A stretch of DNA of 64,000 nt from Nocardioides sp. Arc9.136 (GTDB lineage Bacteria; Actinomycetota; Actinomycetes; Propionibacteriales; Nocardioidaceae), in assembly GCF_030506255.1 (NCBI RefSeq), contig NZ_CP113431.1:1426001-1490000 (forward strand), read 5' to 3'. Below, piece by piece: positions 15,898-23,125 of this stretch; the first letter of the stretch is position 1; each line of letters begins with the position of its first letter. The notes below the pieces were generated by a model. The model was given only the letters and a program-made list of their open reading frames with translations, was not told the DNA's origin and did not search any database. Both the position numbers and the translations under genes were made by a program.

Positions 15898-16821
15898 TCA
15901 GATCGTGACCGCGATCTTGCCGCGGGTGCGGCCGTCCTCGTTGGCGCGGTGGGCGTCGCCGATCCGCTCGAGCGGGTACGTCGCGGCGAGGTCGACCCGC
16001 AGCGCCCCTGCCTCGGCGAGGGCGCGCAGCTCGTCGAGGTGCTCGGCCACGGGCCGGACGAAGACGTACCGGCCGCCGATGCGCAGCACCGTGTCGGCGT
16101 CCACGACGGAGGCGACCCTCGAGACGTCGTGCACCTGGTTCGGTGCGTCCTCGAGGGCGTCGCCGCCGATGAGGTCGACGACCGCGTCGACCTTGGCCGA
16201 GAGCTGCTCGCTGATCGTGCCCTGCGTGTAGTCGACGACCTCGTCGACACCGAGCCGGCGCAGGTAGTCGTGCTTGTCGCTGCGGGCGGTGCCGACGACC
16301 GTCGCACCGCGGGACTTGGCGACCTGGACCGCGAACTGCCCGACGCCGCCGGCCGCCGCGTGCACCAGCACGCGGTCGCCCTCGCCCACCTCGAGCGCCT
16401 CGACGACCAGCTGCCAGGCGGTGAGACCGGCGAGCGGGATCGCGGCGGCCTCCTCGAAGGAGAGGTTCGCCGGCTTCCGGACGACCGTCCGCTCGGGCGC
16501 CGGGACCAGCTCCGCCGCGGTGCCGAACGCGACGTCGTCGCGCCGCACGTAGCCGTAGACCTCGTCGCCCGGCTGGAGCCCGGACCGCACCGACGGCCCG
16601 ACCGCCTCGACCACGCCCGCGACGTCCCAGCCCGGGATGATCGGCAGGTGGTGGGGGTAGGCGCCCTGCAGGTAGCCCTCGCGGATCTTCCAGTCCACCG
16701 GGTTGACGCTCGTCGCCCTCGCCCGGACCAGGACCGTGTCCGGGCCCACGGGCGGGTCCGCGACCTCCTGCACCTCGATCACGTCGGCCCCACCGAATCG
16801 GTCGTACACCGCTGCGCGCAC
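15898..16821 (-). CDS. NADP-dependent zinc-free alcohol dehydrogenase / quinone oxidoreductase (MDR family)
   Basis: This is a medium-chain reductase of the QOR type, expected to reduce enones or quinones with NADPH. The N-terminal GroES-like domain starts MRAAVYDRFGGADVIEVQEV, with SVNPVDWKIREGYLQG and PGWDVAGVVEAVG near residues 45-75. The nucleotide-binding motif VLVHAAAGGVGQFAVQVAKSRG is near residues 150-172, and the protein ends KIAVTI. It lacks the cysteine/histidine zinc ligands of classical alcohol dehydrogenases. I chose GTG 16821 because GGAGG lies seven bases upstream; the long open frame beyond it runs through the repeat array and is not coding. 307 residues. Confidence 0.9.
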   Translation of the reverse strand: MRAAVYDRFGGADVIEVQEVADPPVGPDTVLVRARATSVNPVDWKIREGYLQGAYPHHLPIIPGWDVAGVVEAVGPSVRSGLQPGDEVYGYVRRDDVAFGTAAELVPAPERTVVRKPANLSFEEAAAIPLAGLTAWQLVVEALEVGEGDRVLVHAAAGGVGQFAVQVAKSRGATVVGTARSDKHDYLRRLGVDEVVDYTQGTISEQLSAKVDAVVDLIGGDALEDAPNQVHDVSRVASVVDADTVLRIGGRYVFVRPVAEHLDELRALAEAGALRVDLAATYPLERIGDAHRANEDGRTRGKIAVTI

Positions 16822-16910
16822 GCGCTTACCTCCGTCTGCTCGTCCTGCTCGGTCTCCGTTCCTCATCGGTCCCACCGCCCCAGGTATTCCATCCGGGCCC
16901 GCCCCGCCGC

Positions 16911-17325
16911 CGGTCGACCAGCGAGCGCGAGCGAGCGTCGCCATGTTGGTCGAGCAGCGAGCGCGAGCGAGCGTCGCCTTGTTGGTCGAGCAGCGAGCGC
17001 GAGCGAGCGTCGTCGAGACCCGGTGAGGCGCGCAGGGCCTCGGGCTGCAGCCGCTGGTCGAGCAGCGAGCGCGAGCGAGCGTCGTCGAGACCCGGTGAGG
17101 TGGGCAGGGCGTCGGGGTGGTCGTCGGGCTGCAATCGCTGGTCGAGCAGCGAGCCCTGGCGAGCGTCGTCGAGACCCCGTGAGGTGCGCAGGGCCTAGGC
17201 GTGGTCGTCGGGCTGCAATCGCTGGTCGAGCAGCGAGCCCCGGCGAGCGTCGTCGAGACCCGCGCCTGCTGGTCGAGCACCGAGCCCTAGCGAGCGTCGT
17301 CGAGACCCGGTGAAGTGGGCAGGGC
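16911..17325 (+). repeat. array of seven degenerate copies of a short GGTCGAGCAGCGAGC repeat
   Basis: The core reads GGTCGAGCAGCGAGCGCGAG, then CGAGCGTCG, usually followed by TCGAGACCCGGTGAGG. Copies begin near 16912, 16948, 16984, 17056, 17140, 17223 and 17271: the first three are spaced 36 bases apart, later ones 72-84 and 48. The ends GGTC...GACC form a short terminal inverted repeat. The same element occurs in the opposite orientation at 18860-19137 and at 47755-47870. From 16822 to 17495 there is no gene; the part from 17326 to 17495 holds nothing that I recognise. Confidence 0.85.
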
Positions 17326-17495
17326 CCGGGGGTGGTCGCCGGGGCGCCGGGTGGTGCCAGGGCAGGTCCAGTTTTTCGAGTCGTGTGGTTGCGCGCCGCT
17401 GTGGTCGAGGTCCTGGGCGCGGCTGCTCGTCGGGTCACGGCCGGCGGGGGTCGACCGCTGTGGTTGCGGTGGAGGAGGGAGTCGCTCGGGTCGGC

Positions 17496-18749
17496 CTAGG
17501 TCCTCCGATGGAACGCGACCTTCCCTCCGGGCAGGTGGGTGGTGTCGTAGGCGGGGTCGTGGATGCGGGCGTGGTGTCTGGGGCAGAGGTTGCGGGCGTT
17601 CGCGAGGTCGGTGGCTCCGCCGGCGGACCAGGGTTGGTCGTGGTGGGCGTGGCAGAGGTGGGCGGGCCAGTCGCAGCCGTCTTCGGTGCAGGTCGGCTGG
17701 GTCAGGTTCAGCGCCCGACGCTGAGCGCCGGTGAAGAGACGGGTGGTGCGGCCGAGGTCGAGCAGCTCGGACCTCGACCCGAGGACGGCGGGAATCAAGC
17801 CTGCCTCGCAGGCCAGTCTCCGTGCCTGGGCGGCGGAGATGGTGCCGCCGTCGTCGAGGACACCTGGCGCGAGGCCACCCATGAGGGACGCGATGTCGAT
17901 GGTGACGACGACGGTGGCGTTGAGGCCGCCGAGCTTCGGGACGGACGTGGTGGGAAGGCGTTCGAGGAGCTCGCAGAACGCGTCGCCCATCCGCTCCGGA
18001 ACCGGGCGTCGTTCGTAGGTCTCGGCGCCGTTCTCAGCCGTCTGGTGCTTCGGGGCGGCGAAGGCGAGGAGCGTCCTCTTGAGCATGGCGCCGTGCAGCT
18101 CGGGGATCTTGAACTTCCCGACCACCGACCCGCGCCCGTCGGGGCTCATCGTCAGCCAAGCGGTCTCCCGGGCGAGCCGTTCCTCGGCTTCGAGAGCTTT
18201 GGCGTCGCGGGCCTCGCCGATCTCCGGGGCCACGACGGTGAGGACGTGCTTGGCCAGGATGCGTAGCGCCTTGGGGTCACGGTGCCGCGCCTCGGCCAGC
18301 AGGTGCTCCTCGGCACGGAGCGGGATGGTGGGGTCGTCGAGGTCGGCGGGGAGCTTGTCGAGGCACTCGGTGATCACGCCAGCGTGATCGACCGACACAT
18401 CGCCATCGGCGAGAGCGGTGGCCGTCGGGCTGTGGCGGTCCAAGGACTCGGCCAGCCGCATCCGGTGCTTCGCAGCCGGACGGGTCTGGCGGGTCTCGGC
18501 CGCCCACCAGGAGGCGGTGTCGGTGGCGCCGACCCGCTCGCCGGCGTGACGACGGTCGGCCTCCGCGGCTAGGCGCAGCTCGAGCGCCTCGATCCGGGCA
18601 CGGAGCCGCGCTGCCTCGTGGAGCGTGGCGGTGACGTCGTCATCGGACATCGACCACAGGTGCGACTCGTGCGCCCGGTCGAGGCGGGTGTGGGACTTCG
18701 CGACGGCTCGGCACACCACGTGCGCGCTGCGTCGGGAGTCCTTGGCCAT
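17496..18749 (-). CDS. HNH endonuclease with DUF222 domain (13E12 repeat family)
   Basis: The 417-residue protein has an N-terminal DUF222 region (about residues 20-300, with coiled-coil helices near 35-60) and a C-terminal HNH nuclease motif: CTEDGCDW, then CHAHHDQPWSAGGATDLANARNLCPRHH split over about residues 350-395. Zinc cysteines and the catalytic histidines are present. Members are abundant and repeated in mycobacterial and Nocardioides genomes; function is unsettled. Flanking arrays of the same short repeat in opposite orientations (16911-17325 and 18860-19137) surround this gene alone. ATG 18749 is chosen; an open frame continues upstream to 18983 but crosses repeat sequence. The nuclease appears intact. 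Confidence 0.88.
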   Translation of the reverse strand: MAKDSRRSAHVVCRAVAKSHTRLDRAHESHLWSMSDDDVTATLHEAARLRARIEALELRLAAEADRRHAGERVGATDTASWWAAETRQTRPAAKHRMRLAESLDRHSPTATALADGDVSVDHAGVITECLDKLPADLDDPTIPLRAEEHLLAEARHRDPKALRILAKHVLTVVAPEIGEARDAKALEAEERLARETAWLTMSPDGRGSVVGKFKIPELHGAMLKRTLLAFAAPKHQTAENGAETYERRPVPERMGDAFCELLERLPTTSVPKLGGLNATVVVTIDIASLMGGLAPGVLDDGGTISAAQARRLACEAGLIPAVLGSRSELLDLGRTTRLFTGAQRRALNLTQPTCTEDGCDWPAHLCHAHHDQPWSAGGATDLANARNLCPRHHARIHDPAYDTTHLPGGKVAFHRRT

Positions 18750-18859
18750 GGCTCTACTCAAGCACCGACCACCGACAGTCAGACGCGTGTTTCCCCAGGT
18801 CAGACCAGATTGTGGACCACGAGTTCGGGGACTTTCCGCGGCGAAGGCGAGGACACGAG

Positions 18860-19137
18860 GCCCTGCGCACCTCACCGGGTCTCGACGACGCCTCGCTGGC
18901 GCTCGGCTGCTCGACCAGCGGCGGCCGGGAGACCGCCGCGTCCACCCGCCGTACCTCCCCGTAGCTGCCCCCACCGCAACCACTTATGGCCAGGCGGCCT
19001 GAGGCGCGCACCCGAGGCCCTGCGCACCTGACCGAGTCTCGACGACGCCCCGCTGGCGCTCGGCTGCTCGACCAGCGGGGCACCGCCCGGCGGCCGGAGG
19101 TGAGCGCCCTGCGCGCCTCGCCGGGGCTCGGCTGCGC
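18860..19137 (-). repeat. opposite-orientation copies of the GGTCGAGCAGC repeat
   Basis: Two clear copies in reverse orientation occur at about 18860-18921 and 19014-19080 (read on the + strand as CTCACCGGGTCTCGACGACG ... GGCTGCTCGACCAGCG), and a truncated one at 19107-19137. Together with the array at 16911 they bracket the HNH gene as a large inverted arrangement. The remainder of 18750-19149 has no gene that I can support. Confidence 0.75.
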
Positions 19138-19149
19138 GACAGGCCGGGG

Positions 19150-19761
19150 TCAGTCGCCGAGGCCGCGGGCGTGCAGGGCGTCGCCGGTCTCGTGGGCGCG
19201 GGCGACGACGCGGACGACGAACGGTGTGAGGTGGGCGCGGGGGTGGCGGCCCAGGCCGCGGGCGCGGGCGGCGTCGCGGGTCTCGATGGCGAGGGTGAGG
19301 GTCGCGGGGAGGGCGGCGACGGCGAGGGAGAAGGCGAGCGCGACACGCTCGGGGTTGATCCCGACCCGGCGGAACGGTCGCAACCACCGCACGATCGCGT
19401 CGAGCAGGGCGTTGACCGGGGTGGTGGCGGTGAGGACGAGCGCGGCGAGGGCGAGGGCGACCAGGTCGAGCGTGGTCTCCACGGCTCGGGGGAGCCCGTT
19501 GACCCACCACTGGACCGCCGAGACCACGACGACGAGGACCAGCAGCCCGCGCAGCGCGCGCCCCACCGCCGCGAGCGCGACCCGGGCGAGGACGGCGGCG
19601 CTGACCGCCAGGGCCAGCGTGACGAACGACGCCGGCATCGACCGGACGACCACGACGGCGACGCTGAAGACGGCGAGGAGGAGCACCTTCGGCCCGACCG
19701 GCATCCGGTGCAGCACCGTCCGGCCCGGCTGGTAGGTCCCGACGAGCAGCGGGTGGCTCAC
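19150..19761 (-). CDS. bioN: ECF transporter transmembrane (T) component, BioN type
   Basis: This is the energy-coupling membrane subunit of an ECF vitamin transporter that links the BioY substrate component to the ATPase. The 203-residue protein has about five hydrophobic segments and the two coupling-helix Ala-Arg-Gly motifs of EcfT near the C-terminus: ARARGLGRHP and HARGLGD. The GTG start overlaps the ATPase stop by four bases (GTGA, 19758-19761), so translation is coupled. It is third in the bioY - ATPase - T operon, and biotin specificity comes from BioY. Confidence 0.88.
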   Translation of the reverse strand: MSHPLLVGTYQPGRTVLHRMPVGPKVLLLAVFSVAVVVVRSMPASFVTLALAVSAAVLARVALAAVGRALRGLLVLVVVVSAVQWWVNGLPRAVETTLDLVALALAALVLTATTPVNALLDAIVRWLRPFRRVGINPERVALAFSLAVAALPATLTLAIETRDAARARGLGRHPRAHLTPFVVRVVARAHETGDALHARGLGD

Positions 19762-20456
19762 GGCGTGGTCACCGCGGCGACGTAGTGGGCCACGGCGGCG
19801 GCCGGCTCGCCGTCGTACGCCACGGCACCGTCGAGCACCACCAGCACCCGGTCGCAGCGGGCGGCCAGGTCGAGGTCGTGGGTGACCAGGACCAGCTGCT
19901 GGGGCAGGGAGAACAGCAGGTCGGCGATCCGCCGGGTGTTGGCCAGGTCGAGCAGCGTGGTCGGCTCGTCGGCGACCAGCACGTCGGGGGAGGTGGCGAG
20001 CACGCCGGCGAGGGCCAGCAGCTGCTTCTGCCCGCCGGAGAGGGCGTGCACCGACACGTCGGCGTGCCCGGCGAGGCCGTGCTCGGCGAGGACCGCGAGC
20101 GCGGCGGCGCGGCGGCGGGCGGGGTCGCGCTCGGTGCGCCGCAGGGACAGCTCGACGTCCTCCACGCAGGTGGGCATCACCAGCTGGGCGGACGGGTCGG
20201 TGAAGCAGAACCCCACCCGCCGGCGTACGGCGGCGCCCTCGCGCGCCACGTCGAGCCCGTCGACCAGCACCCGGCCGGACGTCGGCGCGACCAGCCCGTT
20301 GAGCAGCCGGGCGAGGGTGGACTTGCCCGAGCCGTTCGCGCCGACCACGCCGATCCGGTGCTCGGTGAGCGTCAGGGTCGTCGGCTCGAGGACGACGCGG
20401 TCCCCGTCGGGCGTGGGCACCGCGACGGACGCGGCGTCGAGGTCGATGCGGGGCAC
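19758..20456 (-). CDS. bioM: ECF transporter ATP-binding protein, BioM type
   Basis: This is the ATPase of the biotin ECF transporter. The 232-residue protein has Walker A GANGSGKST (about residues 39-47), a Q-loop region FCFTDPSAQLV, the signature LSGGQKQLLALAG, Walker B DVLVADEPTTLLD and switch histidine VTHDLD. The GTG start at 20456 lies ten bases after the bioY stop. Only one ATPase gene is present, as in BioMNY systems, in contrast to the two EcfA proteins of shared ECF modules. Confidence 0.9.
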   Translation of the reverse strand: MPRIDLDAASVAVPTPDGDRVVLEPTTLTLTEHRIGVVGANGSGKSTLARLLNGLVAPTSGRVLVDGLDVAREGAAVRRRVGFCFTDPSAQLVMPTCVEDVELSLRRTERDPARRRAAALAVLAEHGLAGHADVSVHALSGGQKQLLALAGVLATSPDVLVADEPTTLLDLANTRRIADLLFSLPQQLVLVTHDLDLAARCDRVLVVLDGAVAYDGEPAAAVAHYVAAVTTP

Positions 20457-20466
20457 GCGAGCAGTA

Positions 20467-21069
20467 TCAGCGGCGGTGCAGCAGCTGCGGGAACGCGCGG
20501 TGCACCTCGGCGGCGACGAGCGCGACGAGGGCGGCCTTGAGCAGGTCGCCGGCCCAGAACGGCGCGTCGTACCCCCACGCCACCGCCCAGGAGACGTCGA
20601 ACCAGTACTTCATGCCGACGATCCCCAGCAGGTGGTTGACCGCGACCGCGGGCACGGCGCAGAGGAACACCCAGAACGCCCGGCTCTTCCGCCTGCGCCC
20701 CGCCACCTGCCGCACGAGCAGCCCGGCGAGGCCGGCGACCAGCGGGAAGGACCACAGGTAGCCGGCGCTGGCGCCGGCGAACGAGCCCAGCCCGCCCTCC
20801 CTGCCGGAGAACACCGGCAGGCCCGCGGCCCCGAGGCCCAGGTAGAGCGCGACCGCGAGGAGGCCGCGGACCGGGCCCAGCACGCACCCGGCCAGCAGGA
20901 CGCCGAAGGTCTGCAGCGTGATCTCCACGCCGGCGCCGCCGACGGGCACTCCTCCGACGAGCGCGCACGCCGCGACCAGGGCGGCGAACGCCGCGACCAG
21001 CGAGAGGTCCGTCGTCGTCAGCCGGGGACGGCGCGGCGCGGCGGTGGTGGGCTCGGAGGTCATCGTCAT
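20467..21069 (-). CDS. bioY: biotin transporter substrate-binding component BioY
   Basis: BioY is the membrane-embedded S component that captures biotin. The 200-residue product has six predicted membrane segments and the family motifs VEITLQTFGVLLAGCVLGPVRG, VALYLGLGAAGLPVFSG and GYLWSFPLVAG. It begins the bioYMN operon. Two BioQ-like operators lie 31-58 bases upstream of its start, between it and a divergent TetR gene. Biotin control is therefore likely at the transcriptional level. No biosynthetic bio genes are in this window. Confidence 0.93.
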   Translation of the reverse strand: MTMTSEPTTAAPRRPRLTTTDLSLVAAFAALVAACALVGGVPVGGAGVEITLQTFGVLLAGCVLGPVRGLLAVALYLGLGAAGLPVFSGREGGLGSFAGASAGYLWSFPLVAGLAGLLVRQVAGRRRKSRAFWVFLCAVPAVAVNHLLGIVGMKYWFDVSWAVAWGYDAPFWAGDLLKAALVALVAAEVHRAFPQLLHRR

Positions 21070-21099
21070 CGGTGGTCCTTCACGGAGGTGGCAGGCACC

Positions 21100-21127
21100 T
21101 GAACGCTGGTCAGGTGAACGGCGTTCA
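21100..21127 (+). promoter_or_regulatory. two tandem BioQ-like operators
   Basis: TGAACGGCGTTCA (21115-21127) is a perfect palindrome of the form TGAAC-N3-GTTCA, the motif described for the TetR-type biotin regulator BioQ in corynebacteria and mycobacteria. TGAACGCTGGTCA (21100-21112) is a second copy with one mismatch, centred 15 bases away. Both lie between the bioY and tetR starts, so one regulator could control both directions. Confidence 0.75.
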
Positions 21128-21203
21128 GGTTAGGGTGTGACCGTTCGTCTGGTCAACGGGGCCGCACGACCACGGCCGAGGTGCGGCGGAGAGGGGCGGG
21201 ACG

Positions 21204-21782
21204 GTGCGCAACCACCGGGTGGACGTGGTCGACCAGGCGCTGCGGGTGCTCGACGCCCACGGCCTCGCCGACCTCACGATGCGGCGGCTGGGCAAGGAGC
21301 TGGGCGTCCAGCCGAGCGCGCTCTACCACCACTTCCCGAGCAAGCAGCTCCTCCTCGCGGCGGTCGCCGACGAGCTCCTCGTCAGGGGAGCGCGCCCGGC
21401 ACCGGTCGGCACCTGGGAGCAGCGCGTGCTGGCCCTGTGCGTGGAGCTGCGGGACGCGATGCTGGCCTACCGCGACGGGGCCGAGGTCGTGGCCACCGTC
21501 CACGCCTTCGGGCTCGGCGCGCAGGCTTCCGAGCACGCCCTGGCCGAGGCCGTCGCCGGTTCGGGCGCACCCGACGACCTCGTCCGAGCCGCGACCCGCA
21601 CCCTGCTCCACCTGGTCTTCGGTCACACGATGGACGAGCAGACCCACCTGCAGGCCGGCAGCGCCGGGGCGATCGAGGACGGCCCCCGCGAGCGCTCGGA
21701 CTTCACCGTCGGTGTCGGCCTGGTGGTCGACGGGATCCGCGCACGCGTGGGTGCGGGCGGTGCGGCCGACGCGCAGCCGTAG
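21204..21782 (+). CDS. bioQ: TetR-family regulator, probable biotin repressor BioQ
   Basis: The 192-residue protein has a TetR helix-turn-helix, LTMRRLGKELGVQPSALYHHFPSKQLLLAAVADELL, split over about residues 24-58, and a TetR_C-type ligand domain. It is divergent from bioY, with two TGAAC-N3-GTTCA-like sites in between, which is the arrangement of BioQ in other actinobacteria. The gene symbol rests on that context; the sequence alone says only TetR family. The effector and whether it needs a biotin-protein ligase signal are unknown. GTG 21204 is preferred; an in-frame overlap with upstream operator sequence is avoided by this start. Confidence 0.8.
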   Translation: MRNHRVDVVDQALRVLDAHGLADLTMRRLGKELGVQPSALYHHFPSKQLLLAAVADELLVRGARPAPVGTWEQRVLALCVELRDAMLAYRDGAEVVATVHAFGLGAQASEHALAEAVAGSGAPDDLVRAATRTLLHLVFGHTMDEQTHLQAGSAGAIEDGPRERSDFTVGVGLVVDGIRARVGAGGAADAQP

Positions 21783-21785
21783 GAT
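21780..21785 (+). promoter_or_regulatory. -10 box of a leaderless promoter for a 54-residue membrane protein
   Basis: TAGGAT lies exactly six bases before the GTG at 21792 and partly covers the stop of the regulator gene. The small gene has no ribosome-binding site, so this is the leaderless layout seen at several other genes here. Confidence 0.5.
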
Positions 21786-21791
21786 CCGGGC

Positions 21792-21956
21792 GTGCTGATC
21801 CGTCTCCCGCTGTCGCTCCGCGCCGAGGAGCACGAGCTGAACCCCCTCGCGCCGCACCCGGTCGAGATCGCGATCATGGTGGGGACGCTGCTGGTGTTCC
21901 TCGCCCTCGTAGCGCTGGTCGTCGTGCTGGTCGTGCGGTCCCGCCGCCGGCGCTGA
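21792..21956 (+). CDS. 54-residue single-span membrane protein
   Basis: This small gene encodes a protein with a polar N-terminal half, one hydrophobic helix (about residues 26-48, IAIMVGTLLVFLALVALVVV) and an arginine-only tail (RSRRRR), so it should sit in the membrane with the C-terminus in the cytoplasm. Support is threefold: a TAGGAT box six bases before the GTG, third codon positions almost all G or C, and a tight fit between the regulator gene (9 bases) and the next gene (8 bases). I do not recognise a family. Similar small single-span proteins are common hypothetical genes in actinobacteria. Confidence 0.65.
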   Translation: MLIRLPLSLRAEEHELNPLAPHPVEIAIMVGTLLVFLALVALVVVLVVRSRRRR

Positions 21957-21964
21957 CGGAGCGC

Positions 21965-22567
21965 TCAGCCCTCGACGAGCGCTCCGTGCTGCTCGGCGAG
22001 GAGGACGGCACCCGCCACGTCCAGCCTCGTACGACGCAGGCGGGCCGTCGTCAGGTCGACCCCGTCGAGGGTGGCCCCCCGCAGGTCGGTGCCGTCGAGC
22101 ACCGTTCCCTGGAGCACCGCGTCGGTGAGCAGGGCGTCGCGCAGCACTGCCCCGGTCAGGTCGGACGACGACAGGTCACTCTCGCGGAGGTCGAGGCCGG
22201 TGAGGTCGAGGCGCGCCAGGCGCGTGCCCCGGACCGTGACGCCGCGCCAGACCCCGCCGCCGACGACCCGCAGCGACCGCAGGGTGCACTCGCTGAGCAC
22301 CGACCCGGTGAGCTTGCAGCCCTCCAGGGTGGCGTCCGCGAAGGAGACCCGCCGGAAGTCGCAGCCCACGAACGCGGTCGAGACGTGCCGGGAGGAGTCG
22401 AGGCGGCCGCCGTGGAACGTGCACCGCTCGAAGACCGCTCCCCGGGAGGTCGCCCCGGTCAGGTCGACGCCGGTGAAGGTGCACCCGACGTACCGCGCGG
22501 CACCGAGGTCCTCGCCGTACAGGTCCAGGTCGTGCAGGTGCTCGTCCTCGACGTCGACGGTGCTCAT
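21965..22567 (-). CDS. pentapeptide-repeat protein
   Basis: The 200-residue protein is built almost entirely of A(D/N)LXX-type pentapeptide repeats, for instance TGVDLTGATSRGAVFERCTF and LDLTGLDLRESDLSSSDLTG, which fold as a right-handed four-sided beta helix. MfpA and Qnr of this fold mimic DNA and protect gyrase from quinolones, but many pentapeptide proteins have other roles, so a gyrase link is only a possibility. Its start lies 30 bases after the stop of the 2H phosphoesterase gene on the same strand, so it may be the last gene of the siderophore operon. The repeat run shows no gap or frameshift. Confidence 0.88.
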   Translation of the reverse strand: MSTVDVEDEHLHDLDLYGEDLGAARYVGCTFTGVDLTGATSRGAVFERCTFHGGRLDSSRHVSTAFVGCDFRRVSFADATLEGCKLTGSVLSECTLRSLRVVGGGVWRGVTVRGTRLARLDLTGLDLRESDLSSSDLTGAVLRDALLTDAVLQGTVLDGTDLRGATLDGVDLTTARLRRTRLDVAGAVLLAEQHGALVEG

Positions 22568-22597
22568 GGGCGTGAGCCAAGCACACGTCGCCGACGC

Positions 22598-23125
22598 TCA
22601 CCCACCGGCCAGCGACCAGCGGTGCAGCAGCCGGCAGCCGTCGGCCTCGTACCACGCCAGGTCCAGCGCGTCGACGCGGGAACGGGCCGGCAGCACCCCG
22701 CCCAGCAGCTCGAGCGTCGAGGCCTCCGTGACGGCGTCCGAGCGCAGGTCCAGGGTCAGGTGGGGGACCGGCTCGAACTCCCCGGCGTACGGCGGGCACT
22801 GCGGGAACGCCTCCGCCAGCCGCGCGGTCAGCTCGCGGAAGGGTCCGTCCGGCTGGGGCACGAGGTGGATGATCCCGTTCGGGAACGTCGCCACCTCGGC
22901 GAGCACGACGTCGAAGGCGGGGGTCGACGCCGCGATCGTGCCGACCGCCGCCAGGTCTCCGGCACCCGGCGCGGGCAGCCACGGCCCGAGCGCGGTCACG
23001 TGCGCGTGCACGAACGCCGGGTCGCTGGACACCCAGGCGGGGTCGTAGTGCGCGTGCCGGCCCCGCACGACCTGCTCGAGCGGCGGGACCGGCACCTGCA
23101 GCACGGTGTGGCCGGGATGCGTCAC
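22598..23125 (-). CDS. 2H phosphoesterase (2'-5' RNA ligase-like)
   Basis: The 175-residue protein has the two His-x-Thr motifs of the 2H family: HAHVTAL near residue 41 and PHLTLDL near residue 122. These enzymes hydrolyse or form 2'-5' or cyclic phosphodiester bonds in RNA or small molecules. Specificity is unknown. The GTG start overlaps the stop of the DesC-DesD gene by four bases (GTGA at 23122-23125), so translation is coupled to a siderophore synthetase. That is an unusual partnership for this family. The fold assignment is good; the role is open. Confidence 0.82.
   Translation of the reverse strand: MTHPGHTVLQVPVPPLEQVVRGRHAHYDPAWVSSDPAFVHAHVTALGPWLPAPGAGDLAAVGTIAASTPAFDVVLAEVATFPNGIIHLVPQPDGPFRELTARLAEAFPQCPPYAGEFEPVPHLTLDLRSDAVTEASTLELLGGVLPARSRVDALDLAWYEADGCRLLHRWSLAGG

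Noticed and set aside
16911..17325. CRISPR or integron array from the 36-bp periodic copies
   Set aside because: Spacing is irregular after the third copy, the parts between copies are similar to each other, and no cas or integrase gene is present.
18750..18983. N-terminal extension of the HNH protein
   Set aside because: The extension is encoded by intergenic and repeat sequence; the natural DUF222 start is ATG 18749.
21965..22567. Quinolone-resistance protein (MfpA/Qnr)
   Set aside because: Only the pentapeptide fold is visible; the fold occurs in many unrelated proteins, so a resistance name would go beyond the evidence.
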